DNA of 64,000 nt from Paenibacillus alba. Its GTDB lineage: Bacteria > Bacillota > Bacilli > Paenibacillales > NBRC-103111. Shown piece after piece: positions 7,508 through 15,186 of the stretch; positions within the stretch are counted from its first letter, which is position 1; every line of letters begins with the position of its first letter. Under the pieces are notes generated by a model, which did no database searches, had not been told where the DNA came from, and was given only the letters and a program-made list of their open reading frames with translations. The stretch is taken from positions 59,032-123,031 of the forward strand of contig NZ_JABMKZ010000024.1 of assembly GCF_013204855.1 (NCBI RefSeq), written 5' to 3'. A program made the position numbers and the translations under genes.

Positions 7508-8986
7508 ATGAAAAACAACAAAAAAGCACTAGCCGTTTTGACCATTACAGCCGCCGTAGGTTTGTCCGCTATTGTTCCGTTTAACGCATTTGCCGCCAGT
7601 CCTTTCACTGATTCCGCCAGCTCTGCTCAAATACAGACCGCGATTGAACAATTAGCTCAGCAGCAAATTATTTCTGGCTACGAGAACCATACCTTCAAGC
7701 CAAATCAATCGGTAACCCGCGCAGAATTAGCCAAAATGATATCTCTGGCCTTTCATGTGAATCTGAATGCGGCAGCAGCAAACAGCTTCACAGATGTTGC
7801 CAAAACCGATTGGTTTTATGATTATGCGGTTTCGCTCAGCTCTCTTGGTATCATGAAAGGGACTAACGGACAATTTCAACCAACCCAATCTGTCTCCGCA
7901 GACCAACTGTCCGAATGGATTGCCAACGTGTTAAAAGTAGAAAAAACAGCTGTACAGCAGCTGCCAAGCTTCGCTTCGCTCACAGGCAGTCAAGTGACTC
8001 GCGGTCAAGCCGCTCTTTTGATTGTTGAGGCGCAACAAATAGCGCCAATTCAAGTAACCAAGCTGCAGGCTTTGAATGCCATTACGCTGCAAGTGACCTT
8101 CTCGGCGCCGATTCCGACGACTGAATTAGAGCTGGAGCCCGCTTCCAAAAACTTTGTTTTTGACAATGGCCTGGCGATCAGCAACGTTCCACGACTCAAA
8201 ACAGGCTCCACATCCACTTACCTTATTCCGGTTCCCACCCAAAAAGCAGGGACAACCTATTCACTAACCTATAAAGGTCAGCCTGCCGGAACATTCACAG
8301 CGAGCACAGAGAAAATCGCCCTGAAATCCACGGACCAGGTGACCAATGATGTATTCGAAGTGGAATCCCATCTTGCAGACGGTGTTGCTGACTATGGATA
8401 TGTCATTGCCGCTTACAGCAAGAGCCGACCTGGTGCTTTCATCGTCGATGAGACGAACAAGTACAACGGCACAACGTATCAAATTCTTTCATCTATGCGT
8501 ACCCGTCAGGTGCAAATCACGCCTCAGGGCGGAGTCCCGATGACTGCGAATTATCTGCTTTTTACCCAAGCTACGGATGGCAGACAGGCACCTAAATTTA
8601 TACTTCCAGACGGCGCAACGTTTAAGCCTGGCGTGACTTACACTGTTTCAGCGGACTGGGCAACCATAGCGAATCCAACCTTTACGGCCAAAGAAATCGC
8701 TCCGCTTGCTATTCAATCCGCTGCCGCGGTGGATGCCAAGACGGTCGCTGTTACCCTTTCAGAGGATCCAAAAGATGAGATTTTTGTTTCTCGCCGAGTG
8801 AGTCTAACCGCTGCAGATGGCACGGTTTTGACAGCTGAGTACACGTTGACCTCGCGTAAAGGAGCTGTAGGTACATTCGCATTGCTGAATAATGCCCAAC
8901 TCGTGCCAGGTACAGCTTATACCGTTGCTCCAGTTGGCAACTGGGCGACAGCAGCTCAAGGAGCATCTGTCACATTAGCAAAATAA
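7508..8986 (+). CDS. S-layer homology domain surface protein
   Basis: A secreted 492-residue protein with a Sec signal peptide (about residues 1-30, ending FNAFAA). Two S-layer homology modules follow: about 31-84 (FTDSASS...ISGYENHTFKPNQSVTRAEL) and 92-144 (FTDVAKTDWFYDYAV...FQPTQSVSADQL). A weak third lies near 150-175. SLH modules anchor proteins to pyruvylated cell-wall polysaccharide. The remaining 300 residues look like beta-sandwich domains (ALNAITLQVTFSAPIPTTEL and AAAVDAKTVAVTLSE openings), common in Bacillota surface proteins. Start is ATG with AGGAGTG upstream; the gene is monocistronic with a hairpin after the stop. A specific ligand or enzymatic activity is not visible. Confidence 0.9.
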   Translation: MKNNKKALAVLTITAAVGLSAIVPFNAFAASPFTDSASSAQIQTAIEQLAQQQIISGYENHTFKPNQSVTRAELAKMISLAFHVNLNAAAANSFTDVAKTDWFYDYAVSLSSLGIMKGTNGQFQPTQSVSADQLSEWIANVLKVEKTAVQQLPSFASLTGSQVTRGQAALLIVEAQQIAPIQVTKLQALNAITLQVTFSAPIPTTELELEPASKNFVFDNGLAISNVPRLKTGSTSTYLIPVPTQKAGTTYSLTYKGQPAGTFTASTEKIALKSTDQVTNDVFEVESHLADGVADYGYVIAAYSKSRPGAFIVDETNKYNGTTYQILSSMRTRQVQITPQGGVPMTANYLLFTQATDGRQAPKFILPDGATFKPGVTYTVSADWATIANPTFTAKEIAPLAIQSAAAVDAKTVAVTLSEDPKDEIFVSRRVSLTAADGTVLTAEYTLTSRKGAVGTFALLNNAQLVPGTAYTVAPVGNWATAAQGASVTLAK

Positions 8987-9003
8987 CATTCTGAATGCGG
9001 AGG

Positions 9004-9033
9004 AAAGAGTGCCTTGGAGAAGGTGCTCTTTTC
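9004..9033 (+). terminator. Terminator of the SLH protein gene
   Basis: Arms AAAGAGTGCCTT and AAGGTGCTCTTT pair with two G-U wobbles around a GGAG loop and end in TTTTC, 18 bases after the stop codon. Confidence 0.7.
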
Positions 9034-9118
9034 TCGTTTACGGCCCCGCTCCCCGCGATAAAACTAGAGAAATCCATGAAAGCCCTGTTGCATAACTTTT
9101 AAATTGAGGTGACAGTCT

Positions 9119-10429
9119 GTGTTGTTTACAAATAAATCCTTTGGTTATATGTTGATTTTGTTCACCCTGTTAGTTGTATTAGCCGGTTGTGGAGCACATT
9201 CTGATGCGTCCGCTGGACTCAGCACAAATTCGCCAAAAGCGATTTCTTCCACTGAAGTAACGGCGACAAGCTCTATTCCTAAGGCGGCTTCTTCTGTTGC
9301 GTCAACAGCAACGCCGTCAGCATCCATATCATCACCATCTACATCTACATCTACATCTACATCTACATCTACATCTACGCCATCTTCAACGCCAACACCT
9401 ATAAATGCAACCGAAGATAATACAGCACTAACAACACCAACACCAGCACTAGCACTAGCCCCAATCCTGCTGATTACTCACTCCAAAAGTGACTATATCT
9501 CTTTCTTGGACCCGGATACGGGTCACTTCGAGAAACTAATCGTCGGCAAAGCTCCTTTTGCAATTGCAGAAGGACCGAATCATCGCGCTTATGTCTCTAC
9601 AGCGGAGGGCATTGCTGTCGTTGATACGCAGTCGCGAGTACGAGTAGCGCTTATACCGTATCAAACAGCACTAGACATGTCCCAATATGGCGAATATCGT
9701 CCAGGCGGTATGGGCATTGCAGTCTCTCCTGACGGGAAATTCGTCTACGTAGGCGTATACGTATCCGGCAGCAGCGCCAAAAGCCAGCTTGAAATCGTGG
9801 ATACCGCGAAGCTTGCCGTGACAGGCAGCGTCCCTATTGGCATCCGTCCCTTTGACGTCGTCACCAGTCTTGACGGCCGCGAAGTATACACCATCGACCA
9901 CGATTCTTACTCAGTGACAGCTGTAGATTCCTCGACTCATAAAGCTCGCACACTGGAAGCTGCGCCCTTCGGTCGAGGTGGCTTTGAGAAGCCCCACTAT
10001 GCGGTCGTTCGTGCCGACGGTCAGCTGCTTCTGCCTTACCAAGGCCGCGGACTCGTCGTGCTTGACCCGGTCAGCGGCAAGTACGAAACGAAGCCGCTGA
10101 CTGGCAACACGCATCAGGAAGGCATTGCCCTTACGCCTGACGGCAAGCAGCTGCTCATCGTCGGCAATGGAGCGGCTGGCAGCGCTACAGGCAAGCCGAT
10201 CCTCACCGTGCTCGATGTGAACACCTACACGGAGAAAATCATTCCCCTTACGCGCATGCACCAGATGGTTGCGAGCAGCGCTGACAGTCATTATGCCTAC
10301 CTGACTGGCGGCGTCACTTATGCCAACACAGGCTGGAACGGGATGACTGTCGTTGATCTGCTATCCGGCGCTGTTCGCGAACTGGAGCTGCCTGATTATC
10401 CGCTTGATGTTCAATTGTTGAGTCGATAG
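9119..10429 (+). CDS. Lipoprotein with a YVTN-like beta-propeller
   Basis: A 436-residue exported lipoprotein. The N-terminus has a hydrophobic segment and a lipobox LAGC (about residues 21-24). A Ser/Thr/Pro-rich linker spans about 30-105, including a Ser-Thr run encoded by seven CATCTA hexamers (9336-9377). From about 112 on there are repeated blades of the surface YVTN type, for example IAVSPDGKFVYVGVYV, VVTSLDGREVYTIDHD and IALTPDGKQLLIVGN. Such propellers usually serve as binding scaffolds outside the cell; no catalytic residues were recognised. The start is GTG, placed by the GAGGTGA ribosome site at about 9106. It sits 130 bp after the SLH gene in the same direction, but a terminator separates them. 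Confidence 0.87.
   Translation: MLFTNKSFGYMLILFTLLVVLAGCGAHSDASAGLSTNSPKAISSTEVTATSSIPKAASSVASTATPSASISSPSTSTSTSTSTSTSTPSSTPTPINATEDNTALTTPTPALALAPILLITHSKSDYISFLDPDTGHFEKLIVGKAPFAIAEGPNHRAYVSTAEGIAVVDTQSRVRVALIPYQTALDMSQYGEYRPGGMGIAVSPDGKFVYVGVYVSGSSAKSQLEIVDTAKLAVTGSVPIGIRPFDVVTSLDGREVYTIDHDSYSVTAVDSSTHKARTLEAAPFGRGGFEKPHYAVVRADGQLLLPYQGRGLVVLDPVSGKYETKPLTGNTHQEGIALTPDGKQLLIVGNGAAGSATGKPILTVLDVNTYTEKIIPLTRMHQMVASSADSHYAYLTGGVTYANTGWNGMTVVDLLSGAVRELELPDYPLDVQLLSR
9336..9377 (+). repeat. In-frame CATCTA hexamer repeat
   Basis: Seven perfect hexamers inside the lipoprotein gene encode an alternating Ser-Thr linker. Gain or loss of units would change linker length by two residues without a frameshift. 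Confidence 0.95.
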
Positions 10430-10646
10430 GCGAGAAAGAGGAGTACATGTACAGCGGAGTTGGCTTGAGCTAGCAATTGCTGTCTCCCTGAGACGGAAAC
10501 CTCTCATGGACAAACCGTGTTGCAGCACCCACGGGCACTTACAGCTTTCTAACGGAGCTGCCTCTAATGTAAATGCGCACGAAGTTTGACAGCCGACGTG
10601 TGACCGAGCACCGCGCGCCGGGAGGCGCACGCGGTGCGACGATAAG

Positions 10647-10824
10647 CCTGCAATTGTGCAGGTTTTATACCCTCTAAATCGACTTCATCTGCAAATTCCT
10701 GCGATTATGCATCTTTTGAGGGCAAATTTTCAATAAAGGTGCGAAAATCGTTAAAAAACCTGCATAATCGCAGGTTTTCTCTCTTTTAAGTCTATTTTGT
10801 TGAAAAAGCCTGCACTTTTGCATC
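10647..10824. repeat. Family A four-motif dyad element, copy A1
   Basis: Four 16-bp motifs start at 10647 (CCTGCAATTGTGCAGG), 10698 (CCTGCGATTATGCATC), 10759 (CCTGCATAATCGCAGG) and 10809 (CCTGCACTTTTGCATC). The first two follow CCTGCRATTRTGCAGG and the last two its reverse complement. The central spacer has complementary ATTTTC and GAAAAT. Several motifs are flanked by A-runs before or T-runs after, so each can form a local hairpin as well. Confidence 0.88.
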
Positions 10825-10872
10825 TTTTGTGAGCGGCAGCAGGGCAAAGCTCTAGCGGCGTTGATTTTGGTG

Positions 10873-11340
10873 CTTATTTTGGGCTCCTTTTGATGCTTCT
10901 TTTGCGCTATTTTTGGTGCTACTTTTGGCGCTTCTTTCAGTGCTTCTTTTGGCGCTCCTTTCGATGCTTCTTTTGGCGCTCCTTTCGATGCTTCTTTTGG
11001 TGCTCCTTTTGGCGCTTCTTTCGATGCTTCTTTTGGTGCTCCTTTTGATGCTTCTTTCGGTGCTCCTTTTGGTGCTCCTTTTGGCGCTTCTTTCGATGCT
11101 ACTTTTGGTGCATCTTTTGGCGCTTCTATCGGTGCTCCTTTTGGTGCTCCTTTTGGTGCTACTTTTGGTGCTCCTTTTGGCGCTCCTTTTGGTGCTTATT
11201 TTTGGCTCCTTTTGATGCTTCTTTTGGCGCTACTTTTGGTGCTACTTTTGGCGCTTCTTTCAGTGCTTCTTTTGGCGCTTCTTTCGATGCTTCTTTGGGC
11301 GCTCCTTTTGGCGCTTCTTTCGGTCTTGCTTCTGATGCGC
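10873..11340. repeat. 12-bp minisatellite (GGTGCTCCTTTT-like)
   Basis: Roughly 38 imperfect 12-bp units such as GGTGCTCCTTTT, GGCGCTTCTTTC and GATGCTTCTTTT. On the minus strand one frame reads Lys-Glu-Ala-Pro repeats (stop at 11159), beginning a few bases after the stop of the response regulator gene. No ribosome site of good quality precedes it, and frame is lost between blocks. Confidence 0.85.
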
Positions 11341-11423
11341 CTTCCGTGCTTCTTTCGATGTCGCTTTCGGCCTTGCTTCTGATGTTGCTCTCAGCAATCG
11401 CTCGGGACATCACATCACTGCTT

Positions 11424-12119
11424 CTAGTCCTGCTTCGCCATATAACCTACTCCAGGGTAGGTTATAATCAGCTCCTGGCCTTCCGCAAGGCTTTTGAGTT
11501 TCTGGCGAATTCGCGCAATCGTGACCCGCAGGTACTCGACTTCGTCGCGGTATTCGCTGCCCCACACTTCGCTGAGCAGCTGCTCATGCGTCATGACTTT
11601 GCCCGCATGCTGCAGGAGCAAAGCGAAGAGATTGTACTCCGTCTCCGTAAACTTGACCTCTGTGTCCCCAACCCAGATGCGCCGCTGTGCCAGATTAGCT
11701 GTCACCAGGCCAAGCGTGATTTCGCTTGTCGTGACGGGCGCTGCCATACGGCCGTCCATCCGGCGAAGCACGGCATTCACGCGGGCGAACAGCTCATCAA
11801 GCGAGAATGGCTTCGTCAAATAATCGTCCGCTCCCAGATTCAGCCCCTGCACTTTGTCTGCCGCATTGCTGCGTGCGGTCAGCATAATGACCGGTACGCC
11901 GGAGTAGGAGCGCAGTCTTTTTAACACTTCGAACCCATCCATGCTGGGCATCATCAAATCCAGCAAAATCAAATCCGGATCAAAGCCTTCAACCTTCTCC
12001 AGGGCCTCAGCACCGCTTTGGCAAGTCAGCGTTTCGAAATCCAACGATTTGAGATTCGCCGCAACGAAGCGGACAATTTTCGGTTCATCATCTACGATCA
12101 TGATTTTTTTCTTGTTCAT
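11424..12119 (-). CDS. OmpR/PhoB-family response regulator
   Basis: A 231-residue two-component regulator. The receiver domain (1-120) has acidic residues D10/D11, phosphoacceptor D54 in LILLDLMMP, T81 and K103 in the TKPF loop. The C-terminal half (about 135-231) is a winged-helix DNA-binding domain, with FTETEYNLFALLLQHAGKV and the ending RQKLKSLAEG...YPGVGYMA. Its start overlaps the end of the upstream kinase gene by 4 bp (ATGA type), so the two are translated together. Target genes are not evident; the partner kinase has an extracellular sensor and a PAS domain. Confidence 0.93.
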   Translation of the reverse strand: MNKKKIMIVDDEPKIVRFVAANLKSLDFETLTCQSGAEALEKVEGFDPDLILLDLMMPSMDGFEVLKRLRSYSGVPVIMLTARSNAADKVQGLNLGADDYLTKPFSLDELFARVNAVLRRMDGRMAAPVTTSEITLGLVTANLAQRRIWVGDTEVKFTETEYNLFALLLQHAGKVMTHEQLLSEVWGSEYRDEVEYLRVTIARIRQKLKSLAEGQELIITYPGVGYMAKQD

Positions 12120-14338
12120 ATCTGCTCTTCTTCCCCTCTGAACCGCGGTATGGCTAAGCTAAAAGTGCTTCCTTCGCCAGGCTTGCTCACAACGTGAATC
12201 TCTCCGCCGTGCGCCTGCATAATGCCTTTGCATATCGCAAGGCCAAGTCCCGTTCCCCCCGTTTGCCGGCTGGAGGAGACATCCACACGGTAAAAGCGAT
12301 CAAATAATTTATCTACATGCTCAGAGGAAATGCCGATCCCGTTATCGTGAACCTCCAGATGCACAAATCGCTCATCAGCCCCAGCGGTGATTCGGATCAT
12401 AGGATGCTGCTCATTATATCGAACCGCATTGGTGAACAAGTTTACGAGCACCTGCTCCATCCGGAGCTTGTCGGCATAAATTAGCGGCAGATCTTCAGCC
12501 AGCTGCACTTCGAATTGCGTATGAGCTTCGCTTGCCTGCTGCGGGAGCCTTCTCATTGCGCTTTCCACGATAGCTTCCACACGCAGAGGCTGCGGGTTGA
12601 TGCGCATTGCGCCTGATTCAATTTTGGAAATGTCGAGCCAATCGTCAATTAGATCCTGAATGCGCCCGATATCCTCATGGATTCCTTCCAGCAGCTCCTG
12701 CTTAAAGCTTTCTTCCCACTGTGCGTCGACACGCAGCAACGTTTCAACACCGCCGCGTATGCTGGTGATTGGTGTTTTGAACTCATGGGAAGCCAGAGAA
12801 ATCAGGTCATTTTTGAGCGCATCGATTTCATGCTCCTTCGTCATATCCCGCCATACGTAGCCGCGGCCAAAAACCCGCCCATCCCGGGCTACCTGGAAAG
12901 CTGAAACCATCATAAAGCGCTCTTTGCCATGCTCAGCCTGCACGGTAAACGCCCCCTGTACTCTAGGCCCTGCCGCCAGCTTATGCAGCTCCTCTTGACG
13001 TTCGGGCAGCAGATCGGCAATCCGTTCAAAAAGGACATCCTCCTGCATAATCGCCAGCTCTGGCATCGGAATCGCAAAAATTTCAGCCATTCGATGATTG
13101 GCATAAACAACCTGCTGATTCACATCAATTAAAACAATCGCGTCGGACATGCTCTCGAGCACCGCATTTAATGTGGCGTGCTCGTCCTGCAAGCGCTGGG
13201 TTCGCTCCTCTACGCGGTCTTCCAGTTCACTGTTCAGCTGTAGAAGCGCACCTTGATTTTCTTTGATTTGCTCAGCCATTCGGAAGAAATGATCCGCCAG
13301 CATTTGCAGCTCCAAGGGGGCGCCACGAGGCACGGCCTTACTGTCCCGCTCTACAAAGCTGCCTCCCGCAAGACGCTGGGTATAGCCAACCAAGGCATGA
13401 ATCGTACCATTCAAACGTCTCGCCAAATAGCTTCCGAGCAGGACGGTCAAAATGAGTGAGATGATGAGCAGCAGCACCGTTAGGCTCAGTGATTCCGTAA
13501 ATGCAGCATTGACCGAGGCTTTGGATCTGCTGACCCATACAATCCAATCGACTTCGGGAATCACCTTGTAGGTAATCAGCTCTTTTTGCCCGGAGATGCT
13601 CAATTGATAGGTTCCTTCGCCTTTGTGCTCGCGAAGCGCATCCACAACCACTGGTTCCTTGGACAAACTTGTCAAGGATTCCGTCAAAGCGGCATTCGGA
13701 TGGTAGATCGGCTTGCCCGCATGATCCAGTACAACCGGATAAGCTTCTTTGCCGTAATCGTATTTGGTAACCAGCTCTTTAATCGGAGCAAGCTCAAGTA
13801 CAGCGAGAACAAAGCCATCAGGCTGCTTGTTCGCCTTATAGATCGGTACAGCAATCGCCACAGCCGGCCGATCGGCTCCCTCAAGACCGCGAAACAACGA
13901 GGAGACAATGGTCTTGGGGGTTGCTTGCACCCGTATGGTGTAATCCCGATCTTTCAGATCCATGCCAATCAGCGTTTGATTTGCCGCGGAATGGGTCGCT
14001 TTAATCACACCATTTTGATCAACGACATAAATGCCCGTAAAGCCAGCCAAGTTGTCTTGCAAGGAATGCAGCTTCAGCATTAAGCTCTCGCGCGTTCGAA
14101 AGGCCGCATCCGAGGCGGTAATCGTTGCCGCTAAGGTTTCAACCGCATTCCGGTGATAATACATATAATCTTGAACCGCATCCCCCAGCCGGTAGGTGGT
14201 CATTTGCTGATTTCGGTTGGATTCCTGGGTAATATGCGTAATTTGCGAAACTTGAAAACTGCCAAGAATCAAAATCGGAATCATCGCCATGATCGCGAAA
14301 GTCAACGTCAAATGGGAACGCATGGAATAGTGCTTCAA
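12116..14338 (-). CDS. Membrane sensor histidine kinase (dCache-HAMP-PAS-HisKA)
   Basis: A 740-residue kinase. A transmembrane helix at about 12-32 is followed by a long extracellular double-Cache-like sensor (about 35-275, with YVVDQNGVIKATHS and YPVVLDHAGKPIYHP), then a second helix (about 282-305) and a HAMP linker. A coiled coil and a PAS domain (about 390-500, LESMSDAIVLIDVNQQVVYAN) precede the kinase core. The phosphoacceptor His lies near residue 518 in LASHEFKTPITS. The ATPase domain has an N box (LFTNAVRYNE), DNGIGIS, and GGTGLGLAICKGI. It phosphorylates the overlapping response regulator. Cache domains usually bind small molecules such as amino acids or organic acids; the ligand here is unknown. 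Confidence 0.92.
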   Translation of the reverse strand: MKHYSMRSHLTLTFAIMAMIPILILGSFQVSQITHITQESNRNQQMTTYRLGDAVQDYMYYHRNAVETLAATITASDAAFRTRESLMLKLHSLQDNLAGFTGIYVVDQNGVIKATHSAANQTLIGMDLKDRDYTIRVQATPKTIVSSLFRGLEGADRPAVAIAVPIYKANKQPDGFVLAVLELAPIKELVTKYDYGKEAYPVVLDHAGKPIYHPNAALTESLTSLSKEPVVVDALREHKGEGTYQLSISGQKELITYKVIPEVDWIVWVSRSKASVNAAFTESLSLTVLLLIISLILTVLLGSYLARRLNGTIHALVGYTQRLAGGSFVERDSKAVPRGAPLELQMLADHFFRMAEQIKENQGALLQLNSELEDRVEERTQRLQDEHATLNAVLESMSDAIVLIDVNQQVVYANHRMAEIFAIPMPELAIMQEDVLFERIADLLPERQEELHKLAAGPRVQGAFTVQAEHGKERFMMVSAFQVARDGRVFGRGYVWRDMTKEHEIDALKNDLISLASHEFKTPITSIRGGVETLLRVDAQWEESFKQELLEGIHEDIGRIQDLIDDWLDISKIESGAMRINPQPLRVEAIVESAMRRLPQQASEAHTQFEVQLAEDLPLIYADKLRMEQVLVNLFTNAVRYNEQHPMIRITAGADERFVHLEVHDNGIGISSEHVDKLFDRFYRVDVSSSRQTGGTGLGLAICKGIMQAHGGEIHVVSKPGEGSTFSLAIPRFRGEEEQI

Positions 14339-14459
14339 TAGGTACCTCCACTCTGCGCAGCTATGTAAAATGTAGAAGCATGCTTAGCTTTATTTTACCA
14401 TTAGCAAAAATGTAATGAAAATGAAATATGATTTTCATCTTCTTTTAATGAACCATGGC

Positions 14460-14532
14460 TATAATAAAGATCAACCCCCCTTTAAAATATAAAACTTAGA
14501 CCCGCAGCCCGTTGCTGTGGGTCTCTTTTTTT
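14460..14532 (+). ncRNA. Candidate small RNA with its own terminator
   Basis: A TATAAT hexamer at 14460-14465 lies about 30 bp before the stem AGACCCGCAG / CTGTGGGTCT (14498-14524), which ends in a T-run. No plus-strand gene lies between the divergent kinase start (14338) and this terminator, so the terminator would otherwise have nothing to end. A good -35 hexamer at 17-bp spacing is not visible. The transcript would be about 60 nt. Confidence 0.4.
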
Positions 14533-14553
14533 GGCTTATCGCATCCCACAAGC

Positions 14554-14583
14554 TTGGAATCCCTCCCTCACTCTTGTTATAAT
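14554..14583 (+). promoter_or_regulatory. Promoter of the MarR gene
   Basis: TTGGAA (14554-14559) and TATAAT (14578-14583) are 18 bp apart, about 30 bp before the start codon. The last base of the -10 box is the first base of the predicted MarR operator. Confidence 0.6.
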
Positions 14584-14599
14584 GTATAGAAACTAAACA
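14583..14599. promoter_or_regulatory. Predicted MarR operator, site 1
   Basis: TGTATAGAAACTAAACA is a 17-bp imperfect palindrome (TGT-W-TA ... TA-W-ACA) that follows the -10 box of the MarR gene. It matches site 2 upstream of the dehydrogenase at 14 of 17 positions, which suggests one protein binds both. Confidence 0.65.
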
Positions 14600-14615
14600 A
14601 AAGGGCGGCAAAGCC

Positions 14616-15026
14616 ATGGATAACAACCTCGTTATTACGTACAAATTTCGCGAAATTAAAAATGCTATCTCCTCCTATTTGACACAAGTGCTGCCCCCCT
14701 TTCACATCACGCCGATCATGATGTATGCATTGGAATTTCTACGCAAGCATCCGGACTGCATCGCCGTTGACATCGCCAACGAATTCGGATTAACCCGCGG
14801 TGCCATCACACAGCTGCTGGATAAATTGGAAGAGCGGGACCTCGTTGTTCGCAAGCCACATCCGACAAGTCGTCGGAGTCATCTGCTTCAGGTAACTGAC
14901 AAAGGAAATGCGCTGATAAATGAGATTCTTCTGGCGTATAATAACAAAATCGAGCAGCTCTTCAAGCCTTATACAGCAGAAGAACTTGTTCAGCTCCAAA
15001 AGTTGTTGGAGAAATTGCCGCTATAA
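14616..15026 (+). CDS. MarR-family transcriptional regulator
   Basis: A 136-residue winged-helix regulator. The DNA-binding region spans about 40-100, with the recognition area FGLTRGAITQLLDKLEERDLVVRKPHPTSRRSH broken as helix-turn-helix then beta-wing (residues about 55-88). Terminal helices should form the dimer. The gene starts 16 bp after a putative operator that is repeated in front of the following dehydrogenase gene. The most likely role is self-repression and repression of that gene, relieved by a small ligand or oxidation. The MarR plus short-chain dehydrogenase pair resembles B. subtilis yusO/yusZ; the effector is unknown. Confidence 0.9.
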   Translation: MDNNLVITYKFREIKNAISSYLTQVLPPFHITPIMMYALEFLRKHPDCIAVDIANEFGLTRGAITQLLDKLEERDLVVRKPHPTSRRSHLLQVTDKGNALINEILLAYNNKIEQLFKPYTAEELVQLQKLLEKLPL

Positions 15027-15112
15027 CAATAGAAATGAGAATAAGTACTGATAAGAATCGAATTGGCATCCAAGCTGGTTCGATTTATTTGTTGTCAGCT
15101 GCCAGTTTAAAC

Positions 15113-15141
15113 TTGACTATTTTGTTCTCTTTGTATATTGT
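15113..15141 (+). promoter_or_regulatory. Promoter of the short-chain dehydrogenase gene
   Basis: TTGACT (15113-15118) and TATTGT (15136-15141) are separated by 17 bp; an alternative -10 is TATATT at 15134. The predicted MarR operator overlaps the -10 region. Confidence 0.55.
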
Positions 15142-15155
15142 ATAGTTATTAAACA
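15139..15155. promoter_or_regulatory. Predicted MarR operator, site 2
   Basis: TGTATAGTTATTAAACA is a 17-bp imperfect palindrome overlapping the -10 region of the dehydrogenase promoter. It is near-identical to site 1 in front of the MarR gene. Confidence 0.65.
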
Positions 15156-15186
15156 GTTTATAAATTTAACATTGGAGTGATCATAG

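Larger units (their letters stand above)
10430..11423. other. Intergenic region with dyad element and minisatellite
   Basis: About 1 kb between convergent genes. It contains family A element A1 (10647-10824) and a long 12-bp minisatellite (about 10873-11340). Open frames on both strands through the minisatellite result from a period divisible by three and show no convincing start signals. Confidence 0.7.

Noticed and set aside
10647..10824. CRISPR array
   Set aside because: Repeats are only 16 bp, palindromic, in sets of four with half of them inverted, and spacing varies (35/45/35) in a fixed pattern. No cas genes nearby.
11202..11924. A 240-codon plus-strand open frame across the minisatellite and the response regulator gene
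   Set aside because: It is antisense to a clear OmpR-type regulator, and its first part comes from the 12-bp repeat, which keeps all frames open. No ribosome site.
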